Shown piece by piece: positions 34,179-42,958 of a stretch of DNA of 64,000 bases. Source of the stretch: Natronocella acetinitrilica (lineage in GTDB: Bacteria; Pseudomonadota; Gammaproteobacteria; Nitrococcales; Aquisalimonadaceae). The position numbers and the translations under genes are program-made. The notes beneath the pieces are model-generated. The model made no database searches. It saw only the letters and a list, made by a program, of their open reading frames with translations, and was not told the DNA's origin. The stretch lies in the NCBI RefSeq assembly GCF_024170285.1, contig NZ_JALJXV010000005.1, forward strand, positions 1-64,000, given 5' to 3'. Position 1 is the first letter of the stretch. Each line of letters starts with the position of its first letter.

Positions 34179-35600
34179 ATGGAGCAATGGCAGTTTCCGC
34201 CCGACTATGACGACAGTTACTTTCCCGGAGCGAACGAGAAATACTGGTTCCGCGAACGGGAAACGATGGATCCGGAGCAACGCAATGCCGCCATCCTGAG
34301 TCGCATCCAGGACGTCATGCACTACGCCTGGGAGCATGCACCGTTCTATCGCCGCAAATGGGGCGAGGCGGGTCTCGAGCCCGGCGATATCAAGAGCCTG
34401 GAAGACTTCGAGAAAGTCCCGGTGGTCACCAAGCAGGATCTGCGTGCGGCCCAGACAGCGCACCCCCCGTTCGGTGACTACCTGTGCATTCCCGACAGCG
34501 AGGTACACCACATTCACGGCACCTCCGGTACCACGGGGCGGCCAACCGCCTTCGGTATTGGACGCCGGGATTGGCGAACCATCTCCAACAACCACGCGCG
34601 CATCATGTGGGCCATGGGGCTGCGCCCCGGGGACACGGTGATGGTGTCCGCCATCTTCAGCCTGTACATGGGCTCCTGGGGTGCACTTGCCGGGGCCGAG
34701 CGCCTGGGCTGCAAGGCGTTCCCCTTCGGCGCCGGCGCGCCGGGCATGACCAGCCGCGCCATCCAGTGGCTCGGCATTATGCAACCACGGGGGTTCTACT
34801 CCACCCCGTCATACGCCTTGCGCATCGCCGAAGTCGCCCGTGAGGAAGGCGTGGACCCGCGCTCCTTCGGTGTTGAGATCATGTTCTTCTCCGGTGAACC
34901 GGGGGCGTCCGTACCGGGCATTCGCGACCGCATCGCCGACGAATTCGGCGCCAAGGTGATCGACTGCGGCACGATGGCAGAGATCACCCCCTGGATGAAT
35001 GCCGGCGGCAGTGCCGAGAGCGAGGGTATGCTGCTCTGGCAGGATATCGTCTACACCGAGGTGGCCGATCCGCAGACCTACAAGCGGGTGCCCTTCGGTG
35101 AACAGGGCACGCCGATCTACACCCAGCTCGAGCGCACATCGCAGCCGATGATCCGCCTGGTTTCCGGTGACCTCACCCACTGGGTGGATACACCTTCGCC
35201 CTGCGGTCGCACCTATCCCAGCCTGCCCCGGGGTATCTATGGCCGTATCGACGACATGTTCCAGGTCCGCGGCGAGAACGTGTACCCGTCCGAGATCCAC
35301 GCCGTTCTCAACCAGGTGCAAGGCTACGGCGGTGAGCACCGTATCGTGATCAGCCGTGAAGGCTCCATGGACGAGTTGCTGATTCAGCTCGAACCCACCC
35401 GCGAGGCCGCAACCGCGGGCGAGCAGGCCCTGGCCGCCCTGCGCAAGGAGGCGGCGGATTCGCTGAACCGCACTCTTGGTCTCCGGGTGAAGCTGGACCT
35501 GGTCGATCCCGGCAGTTTCCCGCGCACCGACTTCAAGGCCCAGCGGGTCATTGACGACCGGGATCTGTTTAGCACCCTGCACAGCCGACTGGGAGAGTGA
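34179..35600 (+). CDS. hcl: PaaK-like AMP-forming acyl-CoA ligase, probable 2-hydroxyisobutyrate-CoA ligase
   Basis: A 473-residue adenylate-forming enzyme resembling phenylacetate-CoA ligase, which activates a carboxylic acid with ATP and CoA. The phosphate-binding loop is HGTSGTTGRPTAF (residues 113-125); later motifs are DCGTMAEITPW, YGRIDDMFQVRGENVYPSEI, and the C-terminal PRTDFKAQR with the catalytic Lys. The purine-rich GAGGAGGAG stretch precedes ATG 34179. Its place between hcmB and the MeaB-type GTPase gene points to 2-hydroxyisobutyrate, as in known tert-butanol degraders, but the substrate is inferred from context. Confidence 0.8.
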   Translation: MEQWQFPPDYDDSYFPGANEKYWFRERETMDPEQRNAAILSRIQDVMHYAWEHAPFYRRKWGEAGLEPGDIKSLEDFEKVPVVTKQDLRAAQTAHPPFGDYLCIPDSEVHHIHGTSGTTGRPTAFGIGRRDWRTISNNHARIMWAMGLRPGDTVMVSAIFSLYMGSWGALAGAERLGCKAFPFGAGAPGMTSRAIQWLGIMQPRGFYSTPSYALRIAEVAREEGVDPRSFGVEIMFFSGEPGASVPGIRDRIADEFGAKVIDCGTMAEITPWMNAGGSAESEGMLLWQDIVYTEVADPQTYKRVPFGEQGTPIYTQLERTSQPMIRLVSGDLTHWVDTPSPCGRTYPSLPRGIYGRIDDMFQVRGENVYPSEIHAVLNQVQGYGGEHRIVISREGSMDELLIQLEPTREAATAGEQALAALRKEAADSLNRTLGLRVKLDLVDPGSFPRTDFKAQRVIDDRDLFSTLHSRLGE

Positions 35601-35602
35601 CC

Positions 35603-36583
35603 GTGGCAGAACGCGTGGCATCAACCGATCTGGTCAAAGACGCAAGAGCCGGCCAGCGACGCGCCATGGCCCGGCTGATCTCCCGTGCCGAAGCCGGAGA
35701 TGCGGAATGCCGGCCGGCGCTGGCCGAGCTTTATCGCCACACCGGGCGCGCCCATGTGGTGGGCATAACCGGGGTGCCCGGCTCAGGCAAGTCCACCCTG
35801 GTACAGAAGCTGGCCCAGGAGATCCGCAAGAGCGGCCGCACGGTGGCGGTGGTGGCCATCGACCCATCCAGCCCCTACTCCGGCGGCTCGATACTCGGCG
35901 ACCGGGTACGCATGGCGGAGTTGGCCATGGACAGCGGCGCATTCATCCGCAGCATGGCGACCCGGGGCAGCCTGGGTGGCCTCGCCCGGGCCAGCCTGGA
36001 TGCGGTGGATATTCTCGACGCCGGCGGCTTTGACGTGATCCTGATTGAAACCGTGGGCGTCGGCCAGGATGAGGTGGACGTGGTCAAGGCGGCCCATACC
36101 ACGGTGGTGGTGTCCGCCCCGGGCCTGGGCGACGACATTCAGGCGATCAAGGCTGGCGTGCTCGAGATCGCGGATATCCATGTGGTCAGCAAGGCAGACC
36201 GATCCGACGCGAATCGCACAGTGTCCGAACTCAAGGGGATGCTGATGCTGGATATGACCCCGGGCAGCGGCATCTGGCGTTGCCCGGTCATCCCCACCAG
36301 CGCCGAGCAGAGCACCGGTATCACCGATCTGGCCGAGGCGCTGGACCGGCACCGGGACCACCTGGAGAAAAGCGGGGAAATGGAGCAGCGCCGCGCCCAG
36401 ATCGCCGCCACCCGCACCATCAAGATCGCCGAGGAAATCGTCCGGGAAGATTTCATCCGCCAGCGCGAGTCCCGCATGGCGGAACTGCTCGACAAGGTCA
36501 CCCGACGGGAAACCGACCCCCATGCGGCGGCGGTGGAACTGTTAACGGCACTCAAAGAGAGAATGAACCATGAGTCAGCGTAA
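35603..36583 (+). CDS. meaH: MeaB/ArgK-type G-protein chaperone of the B12 mutase
   Basis: A 326-residue GTPase that loads and protects adenosylcobalamin in acyl-CoA mutases. Walker A is GVPGSGKST (residues 57-65), the switch region is DPSSPYSGGSILGDRVRM, the Walker B-like part is VILIETVGVGQDEVDV, and the base-recognition motif is SKAD. GTG 35603 is preferred because GGGAGAG lies 5 bases upstream; GTG 35597 would overlap the preceding stop. The 3' end overlaps hcmA by 14 bp. The name follows the HcmAB-linked MeaB homologue. Confidence 0.9.
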   Translation: MAERVASTDLVKDARAGQRRAMARLISRAEAGDAECRPALAELYRHTGRAHVVGITGVPGSGKSTLVQKLAQEIRKSGRTVAVVAIDPSSPYSGGSILGDRVRMAELAMDSGAFIRSMATRGSLGGLARASLDAVDILDAGGFDVILIETVGVGQDEVDVVKAAHTTVVVSAPGLGDDIQAIKAGVLEIADIHVVSKADRSDANRTVSELKGMLMLDMTPGSGIWRCPVIPTSAEQSTGITDLAEALDRHRDHLEKSGEMEQRRAQIAATRTIKIAEEIVREDFIRQRESRMAELLDKVTRRETDPHAAAVELLTALKERMNHESA

Positions 36584-38267
36584 ACAATACGACAAGTCAG
36601 AGATCGAGCGCATACGCTCGGACAAGGCCGACTGGGAACAGCTGGAACTCAAGGCCTTCACCGACCGCGCCCCGGAAACCCGCAGCGAGTACAAGACCGG
36701 TTCCGGGCTGCCGGTGGAGCGGGTCTATACCCCGCTGGACATTGCCGATGACGGTTACGACCAACTCGGCTTCCCGGGACAGTATCCCTTCACCCGCGGC
36801 CCGTACCCGACGATGTACCGCGGTCGCAACTGGACCATGCGTCAGATTGCCGGCTTCGGCACCGCCAACGAGACCAACCAGCGTTTCAAGTATTTGCTGG
36901 CACAGGGCCAGACCGGGCTGTCCATCGACTTCGACATGCCGACGCTGATGGGCTTCGATTCCGACAACCCCATGAGCGAGGGTGAAGTGGGCCGCGAGGG
37001 GGTTGCCATTGACACCCTGGCGGACATGGAGGAGTTGTTCGCCGACATCGACCTGACCAAGATCTCGGTATCCATGACCATCAACCCGTCGGCATGGATT
37101 CTATACGCCATGTATATCGCTCTGGCGCAGAAACGGGGCTACGATCTCAACGATCTCTCCGGCACCATCCAGAACGATATCCTCAAGGAATACATTGCCC
37201 AGAAGGAGTGGATCTACCCGGTCAGGCCCTCGCTGCGACTGGTCCGCGACTGCATTGCCTATGGCGCCCGCAACATGCGCCGCTACAACCCGATCAATAT
37301 CTCCGGTTATCACATTTCCGAAGCCGGATCGACGGCCACCCAGGAAGTGGCGTTCACCATGGCCACGACCATCCAGTACGTGGAAGAGGCGCTGAAGGCC
37401 GGCGTCACCGTGGATGAGTTCGCACCGAGGCTGTCGTTCTTCTTCGTGAGCCAGGCGGACTTCTTCGAGGAGATCGCCAAGTTCCGCGCCGCCCGTCGCT
37501 GCTACGCCCGCATCATGAAGGAGCGCTTCGGTGCGAAGAAGCCGGAATCCTGCCGCCTGCGCTTCCACGCCCAGACGGCGGCCGCCACGCTGACCAAGCC
37601 CCAGTACAAGATCAACGTTGTGCGCACGGCCTTCCAGGCGCTCTCCGCGGTTCTCGGCGGCGCCCAGTCGCTGCATACCAACGGCATGGACGAGGCCTTC
37701 GCCATACCCACCGAAGAGGCCATGAAGATCGCCCTGCGCACCCAGCAGATCATTGCCCACGAGACCAATGTGGACCAGGTCATCGACCCGATGGGCGGCT
37801 CGTATTACGTGGAGAAGCTCACCAACCAGATCGAGGAGGAAGTCTTCAAGACCCTGGACGAGGTTGAAGAGATGGGTGGCTGCATCAAGGCCATCGAGGA
37901 CGGCTGGTTCCAGCGCGGCATTGCCGATTCCGCCTACGATTTCGCCCTGCGCAAGGCCAGTGGTGAGCGCCCGGTCATCGGCGTCAACTGCTACCGGGAA
38001 GAGGACGAAAAGGTGGATATCGAGATCCACCCCCACGATCCCGAAACCGAGCGACGTCAGATCGAGCGACTACATCGGGTGCAGAAAGAGCGTAATAACG
38101 CCCGGGTAGACGAGTTGCTGACGGAACTGCAGCGGGTAGCGAACAGTGAATCGGAAAACATCATGCCGGTGACCATCCAGCTGGTAAAGGAAGGCGCATC
38201 CATGGGCGAGATCGTGGAAACACTGCGCGAGCTCTGGGGGACGTACCGGGAAACTCCGGTCATATAA
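36570..38267 (+). CDS. hcmA: 2-hydroxyisobutyryl-CoA mutase large subunit
   Basis: A 565-residue (B12-dependent) acyl-CoA mutase without its own B12-binding domain. The substrate tunnel begins at TRGPYPTMYRGRNWTMRQIAGFGTA. Ile93 stands where methylmalonyl-CoA mutase has Tyr89, and Asp120 (LSIDFDMPT) where it has Ala116, 27 residues later in both. As I recall, Ile90 and Asp117 are the residues defining 2-hydroxyisobutyryl-CoA mutase, which interconverts 2-hydroxyisobutyryl-CoA and 3-hydroxybutyryl-CoA. The middle (YNPINISGYHISEAG, QALSAVLGGAQSLHTNG) is typical of the superfamily. It is the last gene of the operon and is followed by a terminator. Confidence 0.9.
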   Translation: MSQRKQYDKSEIERIRSDKADWEQLELKAFTDRAPETRSEYKTGSGLPVERVYTPLDIADDGYDQLGFPGQYPFTRGPYPTMYRGRNWTMRQIAGFGTANETNQRFKYLLAQGQTGLSIDFDMPTLMGFDSDNPMSEGEVGREGVAIDTLADMEELFADIDLTKISVSMTINPSAWILYAMYIALAQKRGYDLNDLSGTIQNDILKEYIAQKEWIYPVRPSLRLVRDCIAYGARNMRRYNPINISGYHISEAGSTATQEVAFTMATTIQYVEEALKAGVTVDEFAPRLSFFFVSQADFFEEIAKFRAARRCYARIMKERFGAKKPESCRLRFHAQTAAATLTKPQYKINVVRTAFQALSAVLGGAQSLHTNGMDEAFAIPTEEAMKIALRTQQIIAHETNVDQVIDPMGGSYYVEKLTNQIEEEVFKTLDEVEEMGGCIKAIEDGWFQRGIADSAYDFALRKASGERPVIGVNCYREEDEKVDIEIHPHDPETERRQIERLHRVQKERNNARVDELLTELQRVANSESENIMPVTIQLVKEGASMGEIVETLRELWGTYRETPVI

Positions 38268-38295
38268 AAAGAAGCGTGCAACGCGAGAGGAATTT

Positions 38296-38322
38296 ACGCC
38301 GGCTGCATGCCGGCGTTTTTTT
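38296..38322 (+). terminator. Rho-independent terminator after hcmA
   Basis: ACGCCGGC (38296-38303) pairs with GCCGGCGT (38309-38316) over a five-base loop, then T residues to 38322. It ends the hcm operon where it meets the converging DNA ligase gene. Confidence 0.85.
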
Positions 38323-39928
38323 ACCCGGACCCGGCAACCTGACCCAGTAGCGCTCGCACCTGTTCAAGCGTGTCGGCATCCTGCGGCCCCAGGTCATGGC
38401 GCCAGCGGCTGATGCGCGGAAAGCGCACGGCTATGCCCGACTTGTGGCGGCGGGACTCGGCGATGCCTTCGAAGGCGAGCTCGAACACCTGCTCCGGATG
38501 GACTGACCGGACCGGCCCGAAACGCTCCACGGTATGGCTGCGAATCCAGCGGTCGAGACGCTCGATCTCCTTGTTATCAAGACCGGAATAGGCCTTGGCC
38601 ACGGGCACCAGGTCAGCACCATCCCAGACACCGAAGGTGTAGTCGGTGAGCAGGTTGGATCGGCGACCATGACCAGGCTGTGCGTACAGCATCACCGCAT
38701 CGATGGTGTGGGGTTCTACTTTCCACTTCCACCAGTCACCGCGCACCCGCCCCACCTGGTAGGGCGCCTGCCGCCGCTTGAGAATCAGCCCCTCGGTGCC
38801 GAGTTCCCGGGATCGCTCGCGACTTGCAGCGAGTGCGTCCCAGCTGTCCGCGGGCAACGGCTCCGACAGGGCAACCCCGTCACCGGCCTGATCCACCAGT
38901 GGGGCCAGCCGCGCACGCCGCCAATCCAGGGTCTGGCTGCGAACGTCGTCCCCGTCGAGCTCCAGCAGATCGTAGGCAAGGAACAGGACCGGTGCCTCAC
39001 GCAGCACACGGGCCGATGGCTTTAATCGCCCGATGCGATGCTGCAGCACGTTGAACGGCAGGGGGGAGCCATCGCGCCAGGCGAGAATCTCACCATCCAG
39101 TACCGTTCCATCCGGCAGCGTGGTGGCGGCCTCCTCGATCTCCGGGAAGCGCCCTTCCATCAGTTCCTCACCCCGGGACCAGATGTAACAGTCACCGGCG
39201 CGCCACAGCAGCTGCGCGCGAATACCGTCCCACTTCCATTCGGCCAACCAGTCCCGGCACAGGCCCAGTGTCCCGGGATTGCTCTCCAGCGGCGATGCCA
39301 GATAGAAGGGGTAAGGTCGGGAAGCGTCCTCGCCGTGATCCTCCGGGTCCAGCAATGCGCCGAAGAATGCAGGGGTCGGCTCCCAACGGCCCATCAACCG
39401 ATGGGTGACAACGGCGGTATCGAGCCCGCTGACCCGGGCCAGGGCACGCACCACCAGTCGGCGGGAGACACCCACACGAAAGGCGCCGGTGAGCAGCTTG
39501 TTGAGAACAAAACGACTGGCAACAGGAAGTTCCGCCCACCAGCCGGTGACTGCACTGCATCGCTCTTCCGGCGTCATGTGCCGTAACGGACGAATGCGAT
39601 CCTCCACCCAGCGATGCAGGGGAAGATCGTTCCCTGCGGGCGCATCCAGTTCGTTGTCCACCAGCAAGGCCAGTGTTTCCGCCAGATCACCCACGGAGGC
39701 GTAGGTCTCCTCCAGTAGCCAGTCGGGCATGCCGGTAAAAGCCAGCGTCCACTGCCGCAGTTCGGCGGTGGGGACCAGCCGCTTCAATCGACGGCCGGTC
39801 AGGAAATAGACCACCCAGGCGGCATCTGCAGGATCAGCAGTCTGGAAGTAGTCCGCCATGGCGGCCACCTTGTCGTTGGTGGCGTTGGTTTCATCCAGGG
39901 CCTGATAGAGCGCCGCAAAGCTCTGCAT
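38321..39928 (-). CDS. Ligase-associated ATP-dependent DNA ligase
   Basis: A 535-residue ATP-dependent ligase. An N-terminal DNA-binding domain (1-215) is followed by the nucleotidyltransferase domain with the adenylated Lys232 in EWKWDGIRAQL. Later motifs are motif III LAYDLLELDGDDV, motif IV EGLILKR and motif V WWKWK, then an OB-fold C-terminus (GVWDGADLVPVAKAYSG). This bacterial group occurs beside an Lhr-type helicase, an MBL-fold exonuclease and PdeM. Its ATG overlaps the exonuclease stop by one base (TGATG), so the pair is translationally coupled. Its role is repair rather than replication. Confidence 0.93.
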   Translation of the reverse strand: MQSFAALYQALDETNATNDKVAAMADYFQTADPADAAWVVYFLTGRRLKRLVPTAELRQWTLAFTGMPDWLLEETYASVGDLAETLALLVDNELDAPAGNDLPLHRWVEDRIRPLRHMTPEERCSAVTGWWAELPVASRFVLNKLLTGAFRVGVSRRLVVRALARVSGLDTAVVTHRLMGRWEPTPAFFGALLDPEDHGEDASRPYPFYLASPLESNPGTLGLCRDWLAEWKWDGIRAQLLWRAGDCYIWSRGEELMEGRFPEIEEAATTLPDGTVLDGEILAWRDGSPLPFNVLQHRIGRLKPSARVLREAPVLFLAYDLLELDGDDVRSQTLDWRRARLAPLVDQAGDGVALSEPLPADSWDALAASRERSRELGTEGLILKRRQAPYQVGRVRGDWWKWKVEPHTIDAVMLYAQPGHGRRSNLLTDYTFGVWDGADLVPVAKAYSGLDNKEIERLDRWIRSHTVERFGPVRSVHPEQVFELAFEGIAESRRHKSGIAVRFPRISRWRHDLGPQDADTLEQVRALLGQVAGSG

Positions 39929-40935
39929 CAGTCGTCAGCCTCGTCACCGAACTCGGTACGCAGGGGCTCCGCCCGTATGCCGACGACTTCATTGAGATAC
40001 CGCACAAAGACGTCGGTACGGCCGTGGGTGGCAAGCACATGGTCGGCACCGGTCTCGCGAACGGTCTGCAACAGGGACGGCCAGTCGGCGTGATCGGACA
40101 GCACAAAGCCGCGATCGTAGCCGCGACGCCGGCGGTTGCCGCGGATACGCATCCAGCCGGAGGCGAAACCGGACGCATGGCGGCGAAAACGACGCATCCA
40201 GGGGCTGCCGGCGGCCGACGGAGGTGCCAGCACCAGGGCATTTGACAGATCGGCGCTACGGCCGAGTTCGCTGACAGGCATGGTGGGCAGCATGGCGACG
40301 CCGGCCTCCCGATAGGCTTCAACCAGAGGCGTCAGGGCGCCGTGCAGGTAGACGGTGCGGTCGGTATAGCGGCGCAACTCGGCCAGCAGCCGTTGCGCCT
40401 TGCCCAGGGCGTAGCAGAACAGCACCGTCGTTCGCCCGCCCTCAGCGTTGTGACGCCACCAATCGTGGATGTCCGCCGCCACCTCGGAAGCCGGTCGCCA
40501 GCGATAGATGGGCAGGGCAAACGTGGCCTCGGTGATGAACGTGTCACAAGGCACGACCTCGAAGGGCTGACAGGTGGGGTCGGGATCACGCTTGTAGTCA
40601 CCCGATGCCACCCAGACCCTGGAGCCCACCTCGACCCGCACCTGGGCGGAGCCCAGCACATGGCCGGCCGGATGCAGGGAGACCCAGGCCTTGCCGAGAC
40701 GAAAACGGCGGCCGTAATCGACCCCCCTGAGCAGGCTGCCGCGCGCCAGGCGCCGACGCAGCAGGGGCATGCCGTCGTGACTGGCAACGTAAAGATCACT
40801 GCCGCTGCGGGCGTGATCCGCATGGGCGTGGGTGATCACCGCCCGGGGCACGCCACGCCAGGGATCGATATGGAAGTCTCCGGCGGCGCAGTAGAGGCCC
40901 GCCGGCGAAAGCGTGATCAAGGAGGTCCGACTCAT
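39928..40935 (-). CDS. Ligase-associated DNA damage response exonuclease (MBL fold)
   Basis: A 335-residue metallo-beta-lactamase-fold protein related to SNM1/Artemis-type nucleases. The metal motif THAHADHARSG lies at about residues 36-46, with HPAGHVLGSAQ later, ASGDYKRD, and a C-terminal FVLSDHADWPSLL plus VLATHGRTD. Start ATG 40935 (MSRTSLITLS) is used. It is upstream of and overlaps the ATP-dependent ligase gene. Divergent from it, 160 bp away, is the ABC transporter operon. Confidence 0.92.
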   Translation of the reverse strand: MSRTSLITLSPAGLYCAAGDFHIDPWRGVPRAVITHAHADHARSGSDLYVASHDGMPLLRRRLARGSLLRGVDYGRRFRLGKAWVSLHPAGHVLGSAQVRVEVGSRVWVASGDYKRDPDPTCQPFEVVPCDTFITEATFALPIYRWRPASEVAADIHDWWRHNAEGGRTTVLFCYALGKAQRLLAELRRYTDRTVYLHGALTPLVEAYREAGVAMLPTMPVSELGRSADLSNALVLAPPSAAGSPWMRRFRRHASGFASGWMRIRGNRRRRGYDRGFVLSDHADWPSLLQTVRETGADHVLATHGRTDVFVRYLNEVVGIRAEPLRTEFGDEADD

Positions 40936-41096
40936 GCAGAGCTTGGTCCCGTCATCGTCGCCCAGGTTCCCCGATTCCACGGGTGCAGGCACGCAACGGT
41001 TCATTCCATTGCGTTCTATGGATCAGTTCAATCGTTCTTTTTGTCATCTGTAACCGGAAGTTACCCTGCTTGGCTAGCCTATCGGAGCACCCAACC

Positions 41097-42173
41097 ATGA
41101 CGCGTATTCGCCAGCATTGCTGCGGCGGCCCCCAGGACGATCAGACTGCGGAAGAAATCCTGGTCAGTCGCGGAGTTGATCGGCGCACCGTGCTGAAAGG
41201 CATGGCCGCCCTTGCCGGCCTGGGCCTCGTGCCCGGCGCCGCGACGCTCGCCCAGGCCTCCGGCAGGCGTGTCCGCCTGGCGTTCTGCAGTCAGTTGCTC
41301 TGCGTCGTCCCCTACGAGGCCACCCGGGCCGCCGGCTTTTTCGCCGAGGAGGGCCTGGATGTAGAACTGGTCTATACCCGCGGCGGCGGCGCGGCGCTGC
41401 AGGCACTCAATGGCGGTGCTGTCGACTACGCCGCGACATCTTTCGATGCGGCGTTAAACGCCTACGCCAATGGTGCCCGCATCACCCGCTTTGCCACAAC
41501 AGGTCGGCTACCCCTGTTCGCGCTGGCCTCGTCGCCGCGCAATGCCGATGAGATTCAGGACGTGGCTGACCTGCGTGGCAAGACCATTGGCGTCGCCGCA
41601 CTTGGCACCGCAGATCACGCTCTGGCGCTGTTCCTGCTGAAACAAGCCGGCGTGCCGGCGGACGAAGTCCGTTTCGCCACACTCGGAACCAACCTCTATC
41701 ACGCCTTGCGGCTTGGCCAGGTGGATGCGGGCATGGTGCAGGAACCCAGCCTCTCCATGCTCACCGAACAGGGTGCCACCATGCTGATGAACGGCATGGA
41801 TCTGGCCGATGCCGAGCGCTACCTCGGAGGCGCCTACGAATTCATGGGTGTGGCGGTGCGCACTCAGGAAATCGACGAGCGCCGCGAAGAAATGCAGGCC
41901 CTGGGGCGTGCACTTCGCAAGGGACTCCTGTTCACCCGGGAAGCCGCCGTGGAAGACCTGGTGGCCGCACTGCCTCAGGAACTGGTTGCCGGCGGCGATA
42001 TCGACCGGCTCAAGGGCGCCCTGGAGCGCTATCGCGAGTCACTCTATCCCACCGAGGTGAACATCGACCTGGAGGCGGCGGAGCGCGTGGTGCGCTCCCA
42101 GATGGATGCAGGAATCCTGGAGCGGCACATCCCGCTTGAAGAAATCATGGATACCACCCTACTGGGCTCCTGA
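41097..42173 (+). CDS. ABC transporter substrate-binding protein (NitT/TauT-like) with N-terminal HCCGG motif
   Basis: A 358-residue protein of the NMT1/SsuA-type binding-protein fold. Before the Tat signal (DRRTVLKGMAALAGLGLV, about residues 27-44) it carries an unusual leader containing HCCGG at about residue 7. The mature region starts RVRLAFCSQLLCVVPYEATRAAGFFAEEGLDVELVY and has a further Cys pair, then DLRGKTIGVAALGTADHALALFLLKQAGV. The ligand is unknown. ATG 41097 has GGAG ten bases upstream. It starts a five-gene overlapping operon in which two other proteins also carry Cys-Cys motifs. Confidence 0.85.
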   Translation: MTRIRQHCCGGPQDDQTAEEILVSRGVDRRTVLKGMAALAGLGLVPGAATLAQASGRRVRLAFCSQLLCVVPYEATRAAGFFAEEGLDVELVYTRGGGAALQALNGGAVDYAATSFDAALNAYANGARITRFATTGRLPLFALASSPRNADEIQDVADLRGKTIGVAALGTADHALALFLLKQAGVPADEVRFATLGTNLYHALRLGQVDAGMVQEPSLSMLTEQGATMLMNGMDLADAERYLGGAYEFMGVAVRTQEIDERREEMQALGRALRKGLLFTREAAVEDLVAALPQELVAGGDIDRLKGALERYRESLYPTEVNIDLEAAERVVRSQMDAGILERHIPLEEIMDTTLLGS

Positions 42174-42958
42174 TGCTGAAAATCGAACAACTCTCCCTGG
42201 CCTTCGGCCGCGACACGCCGGTACTGGAGAACGTGGACCTGGAACTCGCGGCGGGCCGCTTCATGAGCCTGATCGGCCCCTCGGGTTGCGGCAAGAGCAC
42301 GCTGCTACGCGCTGTCACCGGGCTGCAGAAGCCCAGCGCCGGGCGGGTGCAACTCGACGTCAAGGCGAATGACATCGCGTTTCTGTTTCAGGATGACGCC
42401 CTGCTGCCCTGGCGTTCGGCGCGAGACAATGTCGCCCTTGGTCTGCGCAATCGCGGCATGTCCAGGCAGCAGGCCCGGTCAGCTGCGGACGAGTGGCTGT
42501 CCGCCGTTGGCCTGGACGGTTTCGGCGACCGTTGGCCCCGCCAGCTCTCCGGCGGTCAGCGCAAGCGTGTCGCCATCGCCCAATGCCTGGCGCTCCGCCC
42601 CAAGTTGTTGCTGATGGATGAGCCCTTCGCCTCTCTGGACGCCATCGTCCGGCACTACCTCACCTCGGATCTGCTCAACTGGGTGGAGCGGGAGCAGCTC
42701 ACCGTGTTGATGGTGACTCACGATCTGGAAGAAGCAATCGCGCTGTCCGACGAGGTGGTCCTGCTCGGAAACGGGCCACGGGCCCACATCAAGGGAAAAT
42801 TCCAGGTCCCGCTGGAGCGCCCCCGTAACCTGCTTGAGGTACGCGCTGATCCGCGGTTCGGCACGCTGGCCAAGGAACTCTGGGCGGCGCTCTCCGACGA
42901 AGTCGCACCACTTACCAGTGGCATCGGGCGTCCGGCGCTCAAGGTGGTGAACCAGTGA
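42173..42958 (+). CDS. ABC transporter ATP-binding protein (NitT/TauT type)
   Basis: The 261-residue ATPase of the import system. Walker A is GPSGCGKST, the Q-loop FLFQDDALLPWRSARDN, the signature LSGGQRKRVAIAQ, Walker B LLLMDEPFASLD and the H-loop VTHDLEEA. The start overlaps the binding-protein stop by one base (TGATG), and its own stop overlaps the permease start, so translation is coupled along the operon. Confidence 0.95.
   Translation: MLKIEQLSLAFGRDTPVLENVDLELAAGRFMSLIGPSGCGKSTLLRAVTGLQKPSAGRVQLDVKANDIAFLFQDDALLPWRSARDNVALGLRNRGMSRQQARSAADEWLSAVGLDGFGDRWPRQLSGGQRKRVAIAQCLALRPKLLLMDEPFASLDAIVRHYLTSDLLNWVEREQLTVLMVTHDLEEAIALSDEVVLLGNGPRAHIKGKFQVPLERPRNLLEVRADPRFGTLAKELWAALSDEVAPLTSGIGRPALKVVNQ

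Noticed and set aside
36570-38267. Naming the large mutase subunit methylmalonyl-CoA mutase
   Set aside because: Ile93 and Asp120 replace the Tyr and Ala expected in that enzyme, and the operon contains a ligase gene not needed for it.
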